The translations under genes were made by a program, and so were the position numbers. This document shows, piece by piece, positions 26,875 through 35,256 of a stretch of DNA of 64,000 bases. Source of the DNA: an uncultured Alphaproteobacteria bacterium (GTDB taxonomy: Bacteria > Pseudomonadota > Alphaproteobacteria > HIMB59 > GCA-002718135); the NCBI GenBank assembly GCA_902525035.1, contig CABZFN010000001.1:1-64000 (forward strand), written 5' to 3'. Position 1 is the first letter of the stretch; each line of letters starts with the position of its first letter. A model generated the notes under the pieces. It had not been told where the DNA came from, ran no database searches, and saw nothing but the letters and a program-made list of their open reading frames with translations.

Positions 26875-28128
26875 ATGAAAAAATTAATTACAGGATTAGC
26901 CGCTGTATTAGCTTTTGGTTTTTATGGTTCAGTTAATTCAGCTAAATCTATTGAAATAGAAGTAGCTTATCCTTATTCAGGATTATTCGATGTTACGTTT
27001 CAAGCTATTATGCCAGAGTTTGAAAAAGCACATCCAGATATTCAAGTTAAATTTAGAGCAACTTATGAAAACTATGAGGATGCAACCGCAACAATCTTCA
27101 GGGAGTCTACTTCAGGTAATTTACCAGATGTAACAATGCAAGGTCTTAACAGACAAGCACCACTTGTTGATAAAGGGATTGCAAAATCATTAGAGCCTTT
27201 TATTGCAGGAGAAGCTGACTTTGAAAAAGATGGTTATCACTCCGCTATGTTAAGTCTATCTACCTTTGGTGGTGACGTATATGGGTTGCCTTTTTCTGTA
27301 TCAACACCAGTTGGATACTATAACATGGATCTATTAGCTGAAGCAGGTATAGATAACATCCCAACTAACTGGGATGAAGTTATCGCAGCTTGTAATAAAT
27401 TAGAAGCAGCTGGAAAAGGAACTTTATATTTTGGTTGGAATATTACAGGTAACTGGTTTCACCAAGCATTAATGCATACCCAAAATGTTCCAATGGTAAA
27501 AGATGGTGCTGTTAATATGGGTGGAGACGCTGGTTTAGCAACTTTACAACAAATGCATGACATAATGAGTGGTTGTAATATGCCAAACTATTCAATTGCT
27601 GACGGTCAAGCTGCATTTAATGCAGGCACTATTGGTATGTTTTTCTGGTCAACATCAAGCTTAGGTTCAGTGAACGCAGCCAAAGCAGATTTTGAACTTA
27701 AAACAGCACCATTTCCAGGAATGCCAGGTGTAAATGGAGGAACTCCAGAAAGACTTCCAGCGGGTGGAAATGCTGCGATGTTGGTTTCTACATCTGATGA
27801 CCCAGCAAGAGTAGATGCTGCATGGACTTTCTTAAAGTTTATCACTTCTGGTATAGGTGCAGCTTTAGTTGCTGAAACTACTGGATATGTTCCACCAAAT
27901 AAAGCAGCCAATGATTTGTTAGGTGATTTTTATACAAAAAATCCAAACAAGCTAACTGCTGTAAATCAATTACCTTTATTGGCTGATTGGTTTGCATATC
28001 CTGGTGAAAACGGTCTAGCAATAACTCAGGTAATATATGATTACACTGAAGAAATTGCTACAGGCAGTGCAGATAATATGGCTGATCTTCAAGAAGAGAT
28101 GATGGAAGAAATAGAGGATCTTTTATAG
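26875..28128 (+). CDS. ABC transporter substrate-binding protein (UgpB-like)
   Basis: A 417-residue family-1 extracellular solute-binding protein with a signal peptide ending near VNSAKS. LPDVTMQGLNRQAPLVDKG, VYGLPFSVSTPVGYYN and AAWTFLKFITSG follow the UgpB/MalE layout. A strong GGGAGG precedes the ATG and a perfect intrinsic terminator follows, so it can be expressed as a separate, abundant message. It has no permease beside it on this strand; the two orphan permeases and ATPase 3 kb away on the minus strand are the obvious partners. Placement directly after phnA-phnY suggests a phosphonate such as 2-aminoethylphosphonate, though glycerol-3-phosphate remains possible. Confidence 0.85.
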   Translation: MKKLITGLAAVLAFGFYGSVNSAKSIEIEVAYPYSGLFDVTFQAIMPEFEKAHPDIQVKFRATYENYEDATATIFRESTSGNLPDVTMQGLNRQAPLVDKGIAKSLEPFIAGEADFEKDGYHSAMLSLSTFGGDVYGLPFSVSTPVGYYNMDLLAEAGIDNIPTNWDEVIAACNKLEAAGKGTLYFGWNITGNWFHQALMHTQNVPMVKDGAVNMGGDAGLATLQQMHDIMSGCNMPNYSIADGQAAFNAGTIGMFFWSTSSLGSVNAAKADFELKTAPFPGMPGVNGGTPERLPAGGNAAMLVSTSDDPARVDAAWTFLKFITSGIGAALVAETTGYVPPNKAANDLLGDFYTKNPNKLTAVNQLPLLADWFAYPGENGLAITQVIYDYTEEIATGSADNMADLQEEMMEEIEDLL

Positions 28129-28157
28129 AGATTACTTTATTGTTAACTTTTTACTAC

Positions 28158-28188
28158 AGCGGCTTTATAAAAGCCGCTGTTTTATTTT
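28158..28188 (+). terminator. Intrinsic terminator after binding-protein gene
   Basis: AGCGGCTTT (28158-28166) pairs perfectly with AAAGCCGCT (28170-28178) across a three-base ATA loop, followed by GTTTTATTTT. This is the clearest intrinsic terminator on the plus strand of the island and separates the binding-protein gene from the MetE-like operon. Confidence 0.9.
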
Positions 28189-28210
28189 AAGATATTTGGG
28201 AGAATAAGTC

Positions 28211-29290
28211 ATGCCTCTTACAACTACTACCATAGGTGCATATCCAAAACCAAAACAGACGCCGATTCAAGATTGGTTTTTAGGGACAAAATCAGAAGAA
28301 GAGAGAAAAGCGTCAAAAGGATTATTATCGAATTGGTCACCTGGTGCATATGAAAAAGCGTTAGAGTCTGCGGGTGCGGATGCTGAAAAATTATTTTTAG
28401 CAGCAATTAAAGAAGTTATAACTGATCAAGTAAATGCCGGTATTGATGTTCCAACAGATGGAGAAGTGAGACGCGAGAGTTATGTATTATATCAATGTCG
28501 ATTTTTAAATGGAGTAAGTTTTAAAGAAGTTACACATAAGTCAGTAAGACAAGGTGCGTTCGAAGCTGATCTTCCAACTATTGTTGCACCGATTTCAAGT
28601 AAAGAAATACGTATGCATCTAGACTGGAAGAGCGCACAACAATTTACAAAAAATCCAGTTAAAATTACCCTACCTGGACCAATGACAATAACAGATTCAA
28701 TTGCGAACAACTACTATGATGACATGAAAAAACTTGGTTTTGATTTAGCATTAGCACTTAATAAAGAAGTCAAAGCACTTGTAGATGCAGGCTGTCAGTA
28801 TATTCAAATTGATGAACCAGTATTTGCTAGAAAGCCCGATGAAGCTCATTCATATGGTATGGAAAATTTAGAAAGAATGATGCATGGTATTCCTAAAGAA
28901 GTGCAACGCGTTTGCCATATTTGTTGCGGTTATCCTAACTCACTAGATTCAGAAGGGTATAAAAAAGCTGATCTAGATGCTTATGATAGAATAGCATCAC
29001 TTGTAGATGATTCAACTATTGATGAAGTATCTTTAGAAGATTCACATAGGCATAATGATTTAAATCTTTTAGAAAAATTTACTAAAACAAAAGTAATTTT
29101 TGGATTTATTGATATTGCAAAAAGTAGAATGGAGTCTGTTGAAGAGGTAAGAGTTCGTATCAAAGATTCACTTGAACATATTGATGAACACCGCTTAATA
29201 GCTGCACCAGATTGTGGTTTAGGTTTCTTTACGCGAGAACAAGCGATTGAGAAAATGACAATTTTAACTAAAGCAGCAAAATCAATTTAA
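28211..29290 (+). CDS. Short MetE-like cobalamin-independent methyltransferase
   Basis: A 359-residue protein equal to the catalytic C-terminal barrel of methionine synthase MetE, without the N-terminal half. The zinc site is preserved: His236 and Cys238 (CHICCGYP), Glu276 (VSLED) and Cys335 (APDCGLG); QIDEPVF near 199 is the usual MetE motif. Full MetE moves methyl from methyl-tetrahydrofolate to homocysteine; short stand-alone forms often use other methyl donors and acceptors. It leads a three-gene operon (four bases to the alcohol dehydrogenase, then a methyltransferase-like protein) next to phosphonate genes. I infer methyl transfer to a thiol, with the true donor unknown. Confidence 0.8.
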   Translation: MPLTTTTIGAYPKPKQTPIQDWFLGTKSEEERKASKGLLSNWSPGAYEKALESAGADAEKLFLAAIKEVITDQVNAGIDVPTDGEVRRESYVLYQCRFLNGVSFKEVTHKSVRQGAFEADLPTIVAPISSKEIRMHLDWKSAQQFTKNPVKITLPGPMTITDSIANNYYDDMKKLGFDLALALNKEVKALVDAGCQYIQIDEPVFARKPDEAHSYGMENLERMMHGIPKEVQRVCHICCGYPNSLDSEGYKKADLDAYDRIASLVDDSTIDEVSLEDSHRHNDLNLLEKFTKTKVIFGFIDIAKSRMESVEEVRVRIKDSLEHIDEHRLIAAPDCGLGFFTREQAIEKMTILTKAAKSI

Positions 29291-29294
29291 TGTA

Positions 29295-30407
29295 ATGTGG
29301 AATTATTTTAATCCTGTTGAAATTATTTTTGGAGAAAATAGATTTAAAGAAGTACATGATGCTCTTAAAAATAAGAACTACATCATAATCACTCATCCAG
29401 AAGAAATTTTTAAAAAATATAGCGATGAATTAAAATCTTCTTCAAATCCACCTTTATCCATTATGACGGATGTTCAGCCTAATCCAGATTATAAGGATAT
29501 TTTAGAGCTACAAAATAAATTTTCTTCAATCAATGAATCGGTAGATTATATTTTAGCTATAGGTGGTGGCTCTGTTACAGACACAGCTAAAGCAATTGCT
29601 GCATTTAAAGATAAACAAGAATATCTAACAGATTTCGTTCGTAATAAGAAAAGTCCAAGAGTCGAAAATCCAATCAAGATTATTGCAATACCTACAACTT
29701 CAGGAACATCAAGTGAGCTTACGTGTTGGGCCACAATATGGGATAAAGAAAAAAATAATAAATTATCTTTGGCGCATAAATCTCTTTATGCAGAAATAGC
29801 AATTATCGATCCATCTATTATGGTTGATAAGCCTTTAGGCTTGACCATTTCAACTGGTTTAGATGCTCTCTCCCATTCAATGGAAAGTATTTGGAATATT
29901 AATGCGAACCCAATTTCTGCATCTCATGCAATACAAGCATCAAAATTAGTATTAGAAAATTTACCACTTCTCACTAAAGATTTAAGAAATGTTGTATTAC
30001 GCTCAAACATTGCATTGGCATGTGTTCATGCTGGCTTAGCGTTTTCCAACACGAAAACTGCTATTGCGCACAATCTATCATACCCTGTGACACTCAATTA
30101 CGGTATTCAGCATGGTATTGCTTGTTCATTTACTTTACCCATGATTACTAAAAGTATGGTTGGAATTGATAGTGTAGCTGAGGAGAGACTAAAATTAATT
30201 TTTAACGATAATCTTGAGAATGCTGCTAATCATCTGAGTGAATTTATGCGTTCTTTAGAGGTTCCTCTGAACTTAAATGAAATAAAAGTTCCTGTTCAAG
30301 AATGGAATAATATAGTAGATGATGCGTTTTTAGGGGAACGAGGTAAAAACTTTATTGGCAATAAAGAAGCCTTCATCTCTTCTGCTAAATCAATGGGACT
30401 CTATTAG
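29295..30407 (+). CDS. Iron-containing alcohol dehydrogenase, possible phosphonoacetaldehyde reductase
   Basis: Group III alcohol dehydrogenase of 370 residues. The metal ligands Asp190, His194 (GLDALSH), His259 (AHNLSYP) and His273 (QHGIACS) keep the exact 4-65-14 spacing of the family, and GGGSVTD at 90-96 binds NAD(P). The opening MWNYFNPVEIIFGE resembles proteins annotated as phosphonoacetaldehyde reductase (PhpC/FomC type), which interconvert phosphonoacetaldehyde and 2-hydroxyethylphosphonate. Beside phnA, phnY and phnW it would let 2-hydroxyethylphosphonate enter the pathway, or act as an overflow. The substrate assignment rests on context and resemblance. Confidence 0.8.
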   Translation: MWNYFNPVEIIFGENRFKEVHDALKNKNYIIITHPEEIFKKYSDELKSSSNPPLSIMTDVQPNPDYKDILELQNKFSSINESVDYILAIGGGSVTDTAKAIAAFKDKQEYLTDFVRNKKSPRVENPIKIIAIPTTSGTSSELTCWATIWDKEKNNKLSLAHKSLYAEIAIIDPSIMVDKPLGLTISTGLDALSHSMESIWNINANPISASHAIQASKLVLENLPLLTKDLRNVVLRSNIALACVHAGLAFSNTKTAIAHNLSYPVTLNYGIQHGIACSFTLPMITKSMVGIDSVAEERLKLIFNDNLENAANHLSEFMRSLEVPLNLNEIKVPVQEWNNIVDDAFLGERGKNFIGNKEAFISSAKSMGLY

Positions 30408-30409
30408 TA

Positions 30410-31516
30410 ATGAAAAAAAATTTCAGGTTTTATGATAACAGACAAAAATATTTATTATTTGTCACAACTACAAATGAAAAAAATCAAATTGCTGATGCGA
30501 TACGTCCTCACGTAAATAAAATTAAACCTCAAAAACCTGGCATAAAAATATTTGATGCTGGTATGGGTGATGGTTCCTTACTTATGAATGTTATGCGTCA
30601 GTGCCACGAAGCTAGGCCTAATGTACCTCTATTAGTTTGCACAAAAGAAATAAGTATTGAAGATGTAAGATTAGGTTTAGAAAAATTACCCGATAGGTTT
30701 GTTGAACATAAGAATACTGTTTTTGTTATTTCAAATCTACACTATGCGGAAGCCGCAAACCTAAAATCAAAAAATGAAGTTAAACAAAAAAAAATTAATT
30801 GGAATATTATTAAATTAAAAGGTGACACTTCTCTTGAATTTGCTCAACAATTAAGAAAACAAAATGAATTTTTAGAAAAAAAATGGAATATAGAAATTAA
30901 CAAAAAGTCAGGTAACCATACTTATAAAGAGCCTTCAGTCATGGTTATCTACCGCGAAGATCAAGAATTTAATGTTAATGAATTAATACCTACCAAAAAA
31001 AAATCAGATAATAAATTTGATCTTATTATTGCTTCACAGCCTTATCGTTCAAGAATTTCAGCAGAAAAGAAATCAAAATACGTCATCGAACCAATGATTC
31101 GAGCATTAAAATCAAAAGGGAAATTATTAACTATTCATGCTTCAGGAAAAGATCCTGCTAATGAAATAATTCGTAAAATTTGGCCAAAAGAGGACCCATT
31201 TCCTTCTCTTGGAAATAGTATCATTTCATATCTTAAGAAAAATTTAGATAAAGATTTATTAAGCAGTTTATCTTTTGGAGAAAAAAGAATTATTAAATGT
31301 AAACTGAGAGCTCTACCAACAGAAATCAGCGGAGGTATAGCGACATCATTAGTTTTTTCTGCTTGGAATGCCTCCATATATGTCAATCAAATGGATGACG
31401 AAAAAGTAATGAAAGTAGAAAAAACTAAAAACTATGAAAAAATTGTTCAAAACATTGTTGCTAAAAATAAAGGTCTTTATTTTAACAATGAAATATTTGT
31501 AATCGAAAAAAAATAA
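30410..31516 (+). CDS. SAM-dependent methyltransferase-like protein, unassigned
   Basis: I do not recognise a named family. The 368-residue protein has a likely class I methyltransferase motif I, KIFDAGMGDGSLL, near residues 46-58 and a motif IV-like FDLIIASQPYRSR near 204, followed by MIRALKSKGKLLTIHASG, which looks like the motif VI strand region. A lysine-rich insertion near 118-180 separates the two halves. It starts two bases after the alcohol dehydrogenase stop and is third in the operon with a MetE-like enzyme, which suggests paired addition and removal of methyl groups. Substrate unknown. Confidence 0.6.
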   Translation: MKKNFRFYDNRQKYLLFVTTTNEKNQIADAIRPHVNKIKPQKPGIKIFDAGMGDGSLLMNVMRQCHEARPNVPLLVCTKEISIEDVRLGLEKLPDRFVEHKNTVFVISNLHYAEAANLKSKNEVKQKKINWNIIKLKGDTSLEFAQQLRKQNEFLEKKWNIEINKKSGNHTYKEPSVMVIYREDQEFNVNELIPTKKKSDNKFDLIIASQPYRSRISAEKKSKYVIEPMIRALKSKGKLLTIHASGKDPANEIIRKIWPKEDPFPSLGNSIISYLKKNLDKDLLSSLSFGEKRIIKCKLRALPTEISGGIATSLVFSAWNASIYVNQMDDEKVMKVEKTKNYEKIVQNIVAKNKGLYFNNEIFVIEKK

Positions 31517-31520
31517 TTTT

Positions 31521-32309
31521 TTATTTAAACCAATTAACTTCTGTTTTTAAAAAATCCTCTGTATGAATAATTAAGGCGTCAGATCGAATTATTGCAACAT
31601 TATAATTTGTATCTGTATTAGCCGTTCCTAAACGATATTCATTTGAAAAGTTAGGTATTAGAGGAGACCAAGTACTTCTTGGGGAGGAAAAAGTAATGCC
31701 ACAATAAGAGCCAGAACTTGTAATGTGTTGATGACCAAAAAAAATATGTTTTATTATCTTATTATTTTTAGTTAAAATTTGTTGAAACTCTTTTTTTTGT
31801 TGTAATCCTATTCCATCACTTTCCTCTTTTACTAATGCAAGTGGATTATGATGCATAAAGATATAAGTATCTGTATTAGTCTTACTTAAAATATTATTTA
31901 ACCATTCTTGCCTCTCTTCACAGTAATGTCCTTGGTGAGTGTTAATCAGATTAGTATCTATAAAAATTAAACGTTTATTATCTATATCCTTAAAGTATTG
32001 AATAAATCCATTTGGATCGGTTTCAATATTAGGAAAGTTTATTTTAAACTCATCTCTGTTATCATGATTACCTATAATTAATTGAGGATTTAAATTCTTC
32101 GGCAGATCTGCTTCATCAATTATTTTTATAAATAACTGATAAGAATCTTTATCACCTAAGTCTGTAATATCACCAGTGATGGCAAATAAATCCGCATCAC
32201 CATGATTATTTTTTATATGACTTAATGCTTTTTTAAATTTATTGACAGGATCTATGCCATGAATCTTATCTATATAAATATGAGGGTCTGAAAGGTGAAT
32301 AATTTTCAT
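31521..32309 (-). CDS. Metallophosphoesterase (CpdA/GpdQ-like phosphodiesterase)
   Basis: A 262-residue calcineurin-like phosphoesterase. The di-metal site is complete: SDPHIY near 7-12, ITGDITD near 44-50, IGNHDNRDEF near 79-88, MHHNPLA and the C-terminal GHQHITS. This pattern is that of class III cyclic-nucleotide and glycerophosphodiester phosphodiesterases (CpdA, GpdQ). No signal peptide is evident, so it acts in the cytoplasm. It is last in a minus-strand operon after phnW and the AllA-like gene, and is convergent with the methyltransferase-like gene. Release of phosphate from diesters taken up by the cell fits the context. Confidence 0.8.
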   Translation of the reverse strand: MKIIHLSDPHIYIDKIHGIDPVNKFKKALSHIKNNHGDADLFAITGDITDLGDKDSYQLFIKIIDEADLPKNLNPQLIIGNHDNRDEFKINFPNIETDPNGFIQYFKDIDNKRLIFIDTNLINTHQGHYCEERQEWLNNILSKTNTDTYIFMHHNPLALVKEESDGIGLQQKKEFQQILTKNNKIIKHIFFGHQHITSSGSYCGITFSSPRSTWSPLIPNFSNEYRLGTANTDTNYNVAIIRSDALIIHTEDFLKTEVNWFK

Positions 32310-32329
32310 TATTAAATATAAATTTATAA

Positions 32330-32962
32330 TTAGATCGCAGTTTTAAAATAAATATATTTATTAAATTCCTCTTTTAAATCAATGCTAACTCTTGCATGTA
32401 CTTTACCTTGTTTCCCTTGAAACGATTGTTTTTCTGTAACTGGAAATACACCTTCATGCCAAATATTTGGATGAATATACAAACCATTTGATCCGTCACA
32501 GTAAAATGCTTTAAAATGTTCTGGCTCAATGTCGTCTGTCGGTAAGGCTAAAGGACAAATAAACGGTTTATTTTCTTCAGGAAAGAAAAGCTGACCTCCA
32601 TCAGGATGATAATTTGCATGCCATAGAAATATTTTTGATGGATCTAAATATTTATCTTTTTGTAATTCTTGATCAGGATTATTGGCATAACCCAGTATAT
32701 ATTTTCCATCTACTTCATAATCACTCTTATGTTGGACAGCATTATTTTGTCCATAAAGCACGTCACCTTGCCACCAGGTATCAAAAGAACCTTCGGTAGT
32801 TCCACCTTCATTTCCTGTTCCCTCTTCTATGTCGCGCCATCCTTGTTTTGGCCAAGTAACAATTTCAATATCACTATTTTCAAAACTATCGATTAAATAC
32901 CCATATCCTTTAAGATTTTCATTTGTTGCTTTAACTAAAGGTATTTCAATTTCTTTTGTCAT
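32330..32962 (-). CDS. Ureidoglycolate lyase (AllA)-like cupin, phosphonate-operon member
   Basis: A 210-residue protein whose C-terminal half matches the AllA cupin: HPDGGQLFFP (His119, Gln124), then a stretch like the AllA core, FYCDGSNGLYIHPNIWHE with His164 and His169. The N-terminal part has a distinctive SFDTWWQGDVLYGQN that ordinary AllA lacks. No allantoin pathway genes are near; it lies seven bases after phnW and 20 bases before the phosphodiesterase. I infer a lyase or isomerase step on a small hydroxy-acid or phosphonate, not ureidoglycolate. Function is open. Confidence 0.7.
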   Translation of the reverse strand: MTKEIEIPLVKATNENLKGYGYLIDSFENSDIEIVTWPKQGWRDIEEGTGNEGGTTEGSFDTWWQGDVLYGQNNAVQHKSDYEVDGKYILGYANNPDQELQKDKYLDPSKIFLWHANYHPDGGQLFFPEENKPFICPLALPTDDIEPEHFKAFYCDGSNGLYIHPNIWHEGVFPVTEKQSFQGKQGKVHARVSIDLKEEFNKYIYFKTAI

Positions 32963-32969
32963 AGTTTTG

Positions 32970-34067
32970 TTAGTTTAATGTTAGTCCCAATTCAGTAACA
33001 ACTTCTTTTACTGCCTTTATAGTATCCATCATGTCTTGTTCATCTAAATTACCAATACACCCAATTCTAAAAGTTTCTGCCACGGTTAGTTTTCCAGGAT
33101 AAATTAAAAAATCTTTTTCACTAAGAGCATTATAAAACTTCTCAAAATTAAATTTAGGATCATTAGGTTGTTTAAAAGTAATAATAATTGGTGCTTGCAA
33201 ATTATCAGGAAGTAGTTGCTCAAATCCCAACTCTTTCATTCCATTACAAATAATTTCACAATTTTTTTTATATCTTTTACCTCGTCCCTCTACACCACCT
33301 TGTTCTTTATGTTCTTCAATCGCTTGATTGAATGCAGCCAATACGTGTGTTGGAGGTGTAAATCGCCATTGTTTATTTTTTTCCATTGCTTGCCATTGAT
33401 CATATAAGTCTAGACTTAGTGAGTGACTATTGCCTTTTGCATTTTGAATAACTTCATTTTTAACAAGAATGAAACCAACACCTGGTACACCTTCTAAGCA
33501 TTTGTTTGATGAAGCGGCTACAGCATCAAAAGTAATTGTTTTAGAACTTAAGGGTAATGCACCAAAGGCACTCATTGCATCGATGAATAACGATAAATTT
33601 TTCCCTTCAACTAATTTTGCAATGTCTTCAATAGGATTTAAAATACCCGATGTTGTTTCACAATATACAGTAAAGACGTGTGTTAAGTTGTTGCTATCAA
33701 TTAACTTTTCAATTTTATTGATGTCATGTACTTCATGTTCAGCAACTTCATATTCAATAAAATCTCTCCCTAAATATGTGCACATTTTTTTCATTCTTTG
33801 TCCGTAAGCACCATTGATCAGAATCAGAATTTTAGAATCTTTTTGTGTAAGAGAGCTTACCATCGACTCTACAGCAAAAGTTCCACTTCCCTGCATTGGA
33901 ACACATTGATATTTATCTTCACCATCTATTAATTTAACAAGGGAATCTCTAATTGATGCATTGAGATCAATAAATTTTGTATCTCTCGAACCCCAATCAT
34001 GGAGCATAGCCTCTTTTGTTGACATCGATGTCGTAAGAGGACCAGGGGTTAATAATTTTTTATCCAT
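32970..34067 (-). CDS. phnW: 2-Aminoethylphosphonate--pyruvate transaminase
   Basis: PLP-dependent class V aminotransferase of 365 residues that converts 2-aminoethylphosphonate and pyruvate into phosphonoacetaldehyde and alanine. The start LLTPGPLTTS, the early HDWGSRD, the PLP-ring Asp163 (FIDAMSAFG) and the Schiff-base lysine Lys189 (AASSNKCLEGVPG) all match PhnW. It heads a minus-strand operon and is divergent, across 88 bases, from the PhnZ-like gene. With phnY and phnA it completes the hydrolytic route. Confidence 0.93.
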   Translation of the reverse strand: MDKKLLTPGPLTTSMSTKEAMLHDWGSRDTKFIDLNASIRDSLVKLIDGEDKYQCVPMQGSGTFAVESMVSSLTQKDSKILILINGAYGQRMKKMCTYLGRDFIEYEVAEHEVHDINKIEKLIDSNNLTHVFTVYCETTSGILNPIEDIAKLVEGKNLSLFIDAMSAFGALPLSSKTITFDAVAASSNKCLEGVPGVGFILVKNEVIQNAKGNSHSLSLDLYDQWQAMEKNKQWRFTPPTHVLAAFNQAIEEHKEQGGVEGRGKRYKKNCEIICNGMKELGFEQLLPDNLQAPIIITFKQPNDPKFNFEKFYNALSEKDFLIYPGKLTVAETFRIGCIGNLDEQDMMDTIKAVKEVVTELGLTLN

Positions 34068-34155
34068 TAAATATTTACTTAATAAATATTATTATAAATT
34101 TGATCAATCTTATTAAAGTTGGAATTGAATTTATTTTCTAATAAGTTAATTATAA

Positions 34156-34731
34156 ATGAGAATGGAAGAAAATATCGTAGATTATCTCTTAGATCTTTTG
34201 AAAACAAAAGGTGCTGATATTCAATATGGTAATGAGGATGTGACCCAGCTTGAACACGCACTCCAATGCGCTGAACTTGCTGAAAAACATAAATTACCAG
34301 GACCAACAATTGCTGCAGCATTACTGCATGATGTTGGCCACCTTATCTATGAGGATGGCGATCCAATTCATGAAGGGAAAGATGGTCATCATGAAAATTT
34401 AGGTGCTGATTTTTTAAAAAAATATTTTGGTGAAGATGTTATTTTACCAATTAGAGCACATGTTGATTCAAAAAGATATTTATCAAGTGTTGAAGAGGGT
34501 TATTATGAAAACCTATCAGAAGCTTCGAAACTTTCGTTAAAAGTTCAAGGCGGTCCTTTCACAAAAGAAGAAGCAGATGCATTTATCAGCAAACCTTTTA
34601 TGGATGAGGCAGTAGAGCTTAGAAGATTTGATGATTTAGCAAAAATTCTAGATAAAAAAACTCCCGATGTTGAACATTTTCGTCCCTATTTAGAAGAAGC
34701 AAGACAGTCTTTTTTAGCTAAACAAGCGTAA
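34156..34731 (+). CDS. phnZ: PhnZ-like HD-domain mixed-valence di-iron oxygenase
   Basis: PhnZ cleaves (R)-2-amino-1-hydroxyethylphosphonate to glycine and phosphate with O2. The 191-residue length fits, and the key residues fall at the positions I recall for PhnZ: Tyr24 and Glu27 (substrate lid), His34 (QLEH), His58-Asp59 (LLHDVGH), His79 (GHHENLG), His102 (RAHVDSKRYL) and Asp159/160 (RRFDD). QGGPFTKEEADAF and the LHDVG core are also family-typical. TmpB, which acts on the trimethylamino analogue, is a close relative and cannot be excluded. No PhnY*-type 2-oxoglutarate hydroxylase is seen in the window. ATG 34162 is an alternative start. Confidence 0.85.
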   Translation: MRMEENIVDYLLDLLKTKGADIQYGNEDVTQLEHALQCAELAEKHKLPGPTIAAALLHDVGHLIYEDGDPIHEGKDGHHENLGADFLKKYFGEDVILPIRAHVDSKRYLSSVEEGYYENLSEASKLSLKVQGGPFTKEEADAFISKPFMDEAVELRRFDDLAKILDKKTPDVEHFRPYLEEARQSFLAKQA

Positions 34732-35256
34732 ATGCAATTTAGCAATTATGATTTTATTGACTCTAAGTCATTTGCAGGCAAAATTATATTAACTTCCTTT
34801 CCAGGTCTTAATCCTAGTGGTTTATTTGAAGAAAAAATTTTAGCAAATGAATTAGAAATATTTAAAAATAATAATTGCAGTTCTATTACTTCTTTTGTCG
34901 AAGATAGCGAATTTGAAAAGTTGTGTGATAAAACTTTGTTTGTCAAAAATATTTATGAACATAAATTACATTGGTACCATTTACCCATTTATGACATGGG
35001 AGCACCAGATAAAGATTTTAAATATAAATGGGAAACAACAAAAGTTTTATTAAAGAACGAATTGATAGATGGTAAAAATATAGTTTTACATTGCCGTGGA
35101 GGTAAAGGAAGAGCTGGCACTATAGCTGCGATTTTACTTGTTGAATTTAATTATGAAAAAAAAGAAGCTATTGATCTAGTACGAGCTAGAAGAAAAGGGG
35201 CTATTGAATCTAAAATCCAAAAAGATTTTATTTTTTCTTATCGAGCAGTTAATTAA
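34732..35256 (+). CDS. Dual-specificity phosphatase-like protein (CDKN3/KAP-like)
   Basis: A 174-residue cysteine phosphatase of the protein-tyrosine-phosphatase fold. The P-loop HCRGGKGRAG holds nucleophile Cys121 and Arg127, and Asp88 in LPIYDMGAPD is the likely general acid, as in KAP (CDKN3)-type enzymes. It starts one base after the PhnZ-like gene stop and overlaps the convergent PiT gene by four bases. Bacterial members could act on proteins or on small phosphorylated compounds; its setting among phosphorus genes is suggestive only. Confidence 0.8.
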   Translation: MQFSNYDFIDSKSFAGKIILTSFPGLNPSGLFEEKILANELEIFKNNNCSSITSFVEDSEFEKLCDKTLFVKNIYEHKLHWYHLPIYDMGAPDKDFKYKWETTKVLLKNELIDGKNIVLHCRGGKGRAGTIAAILLVEFNYEKKEAIDLVRARRKGAIESKIQKDFIFSYRAVN

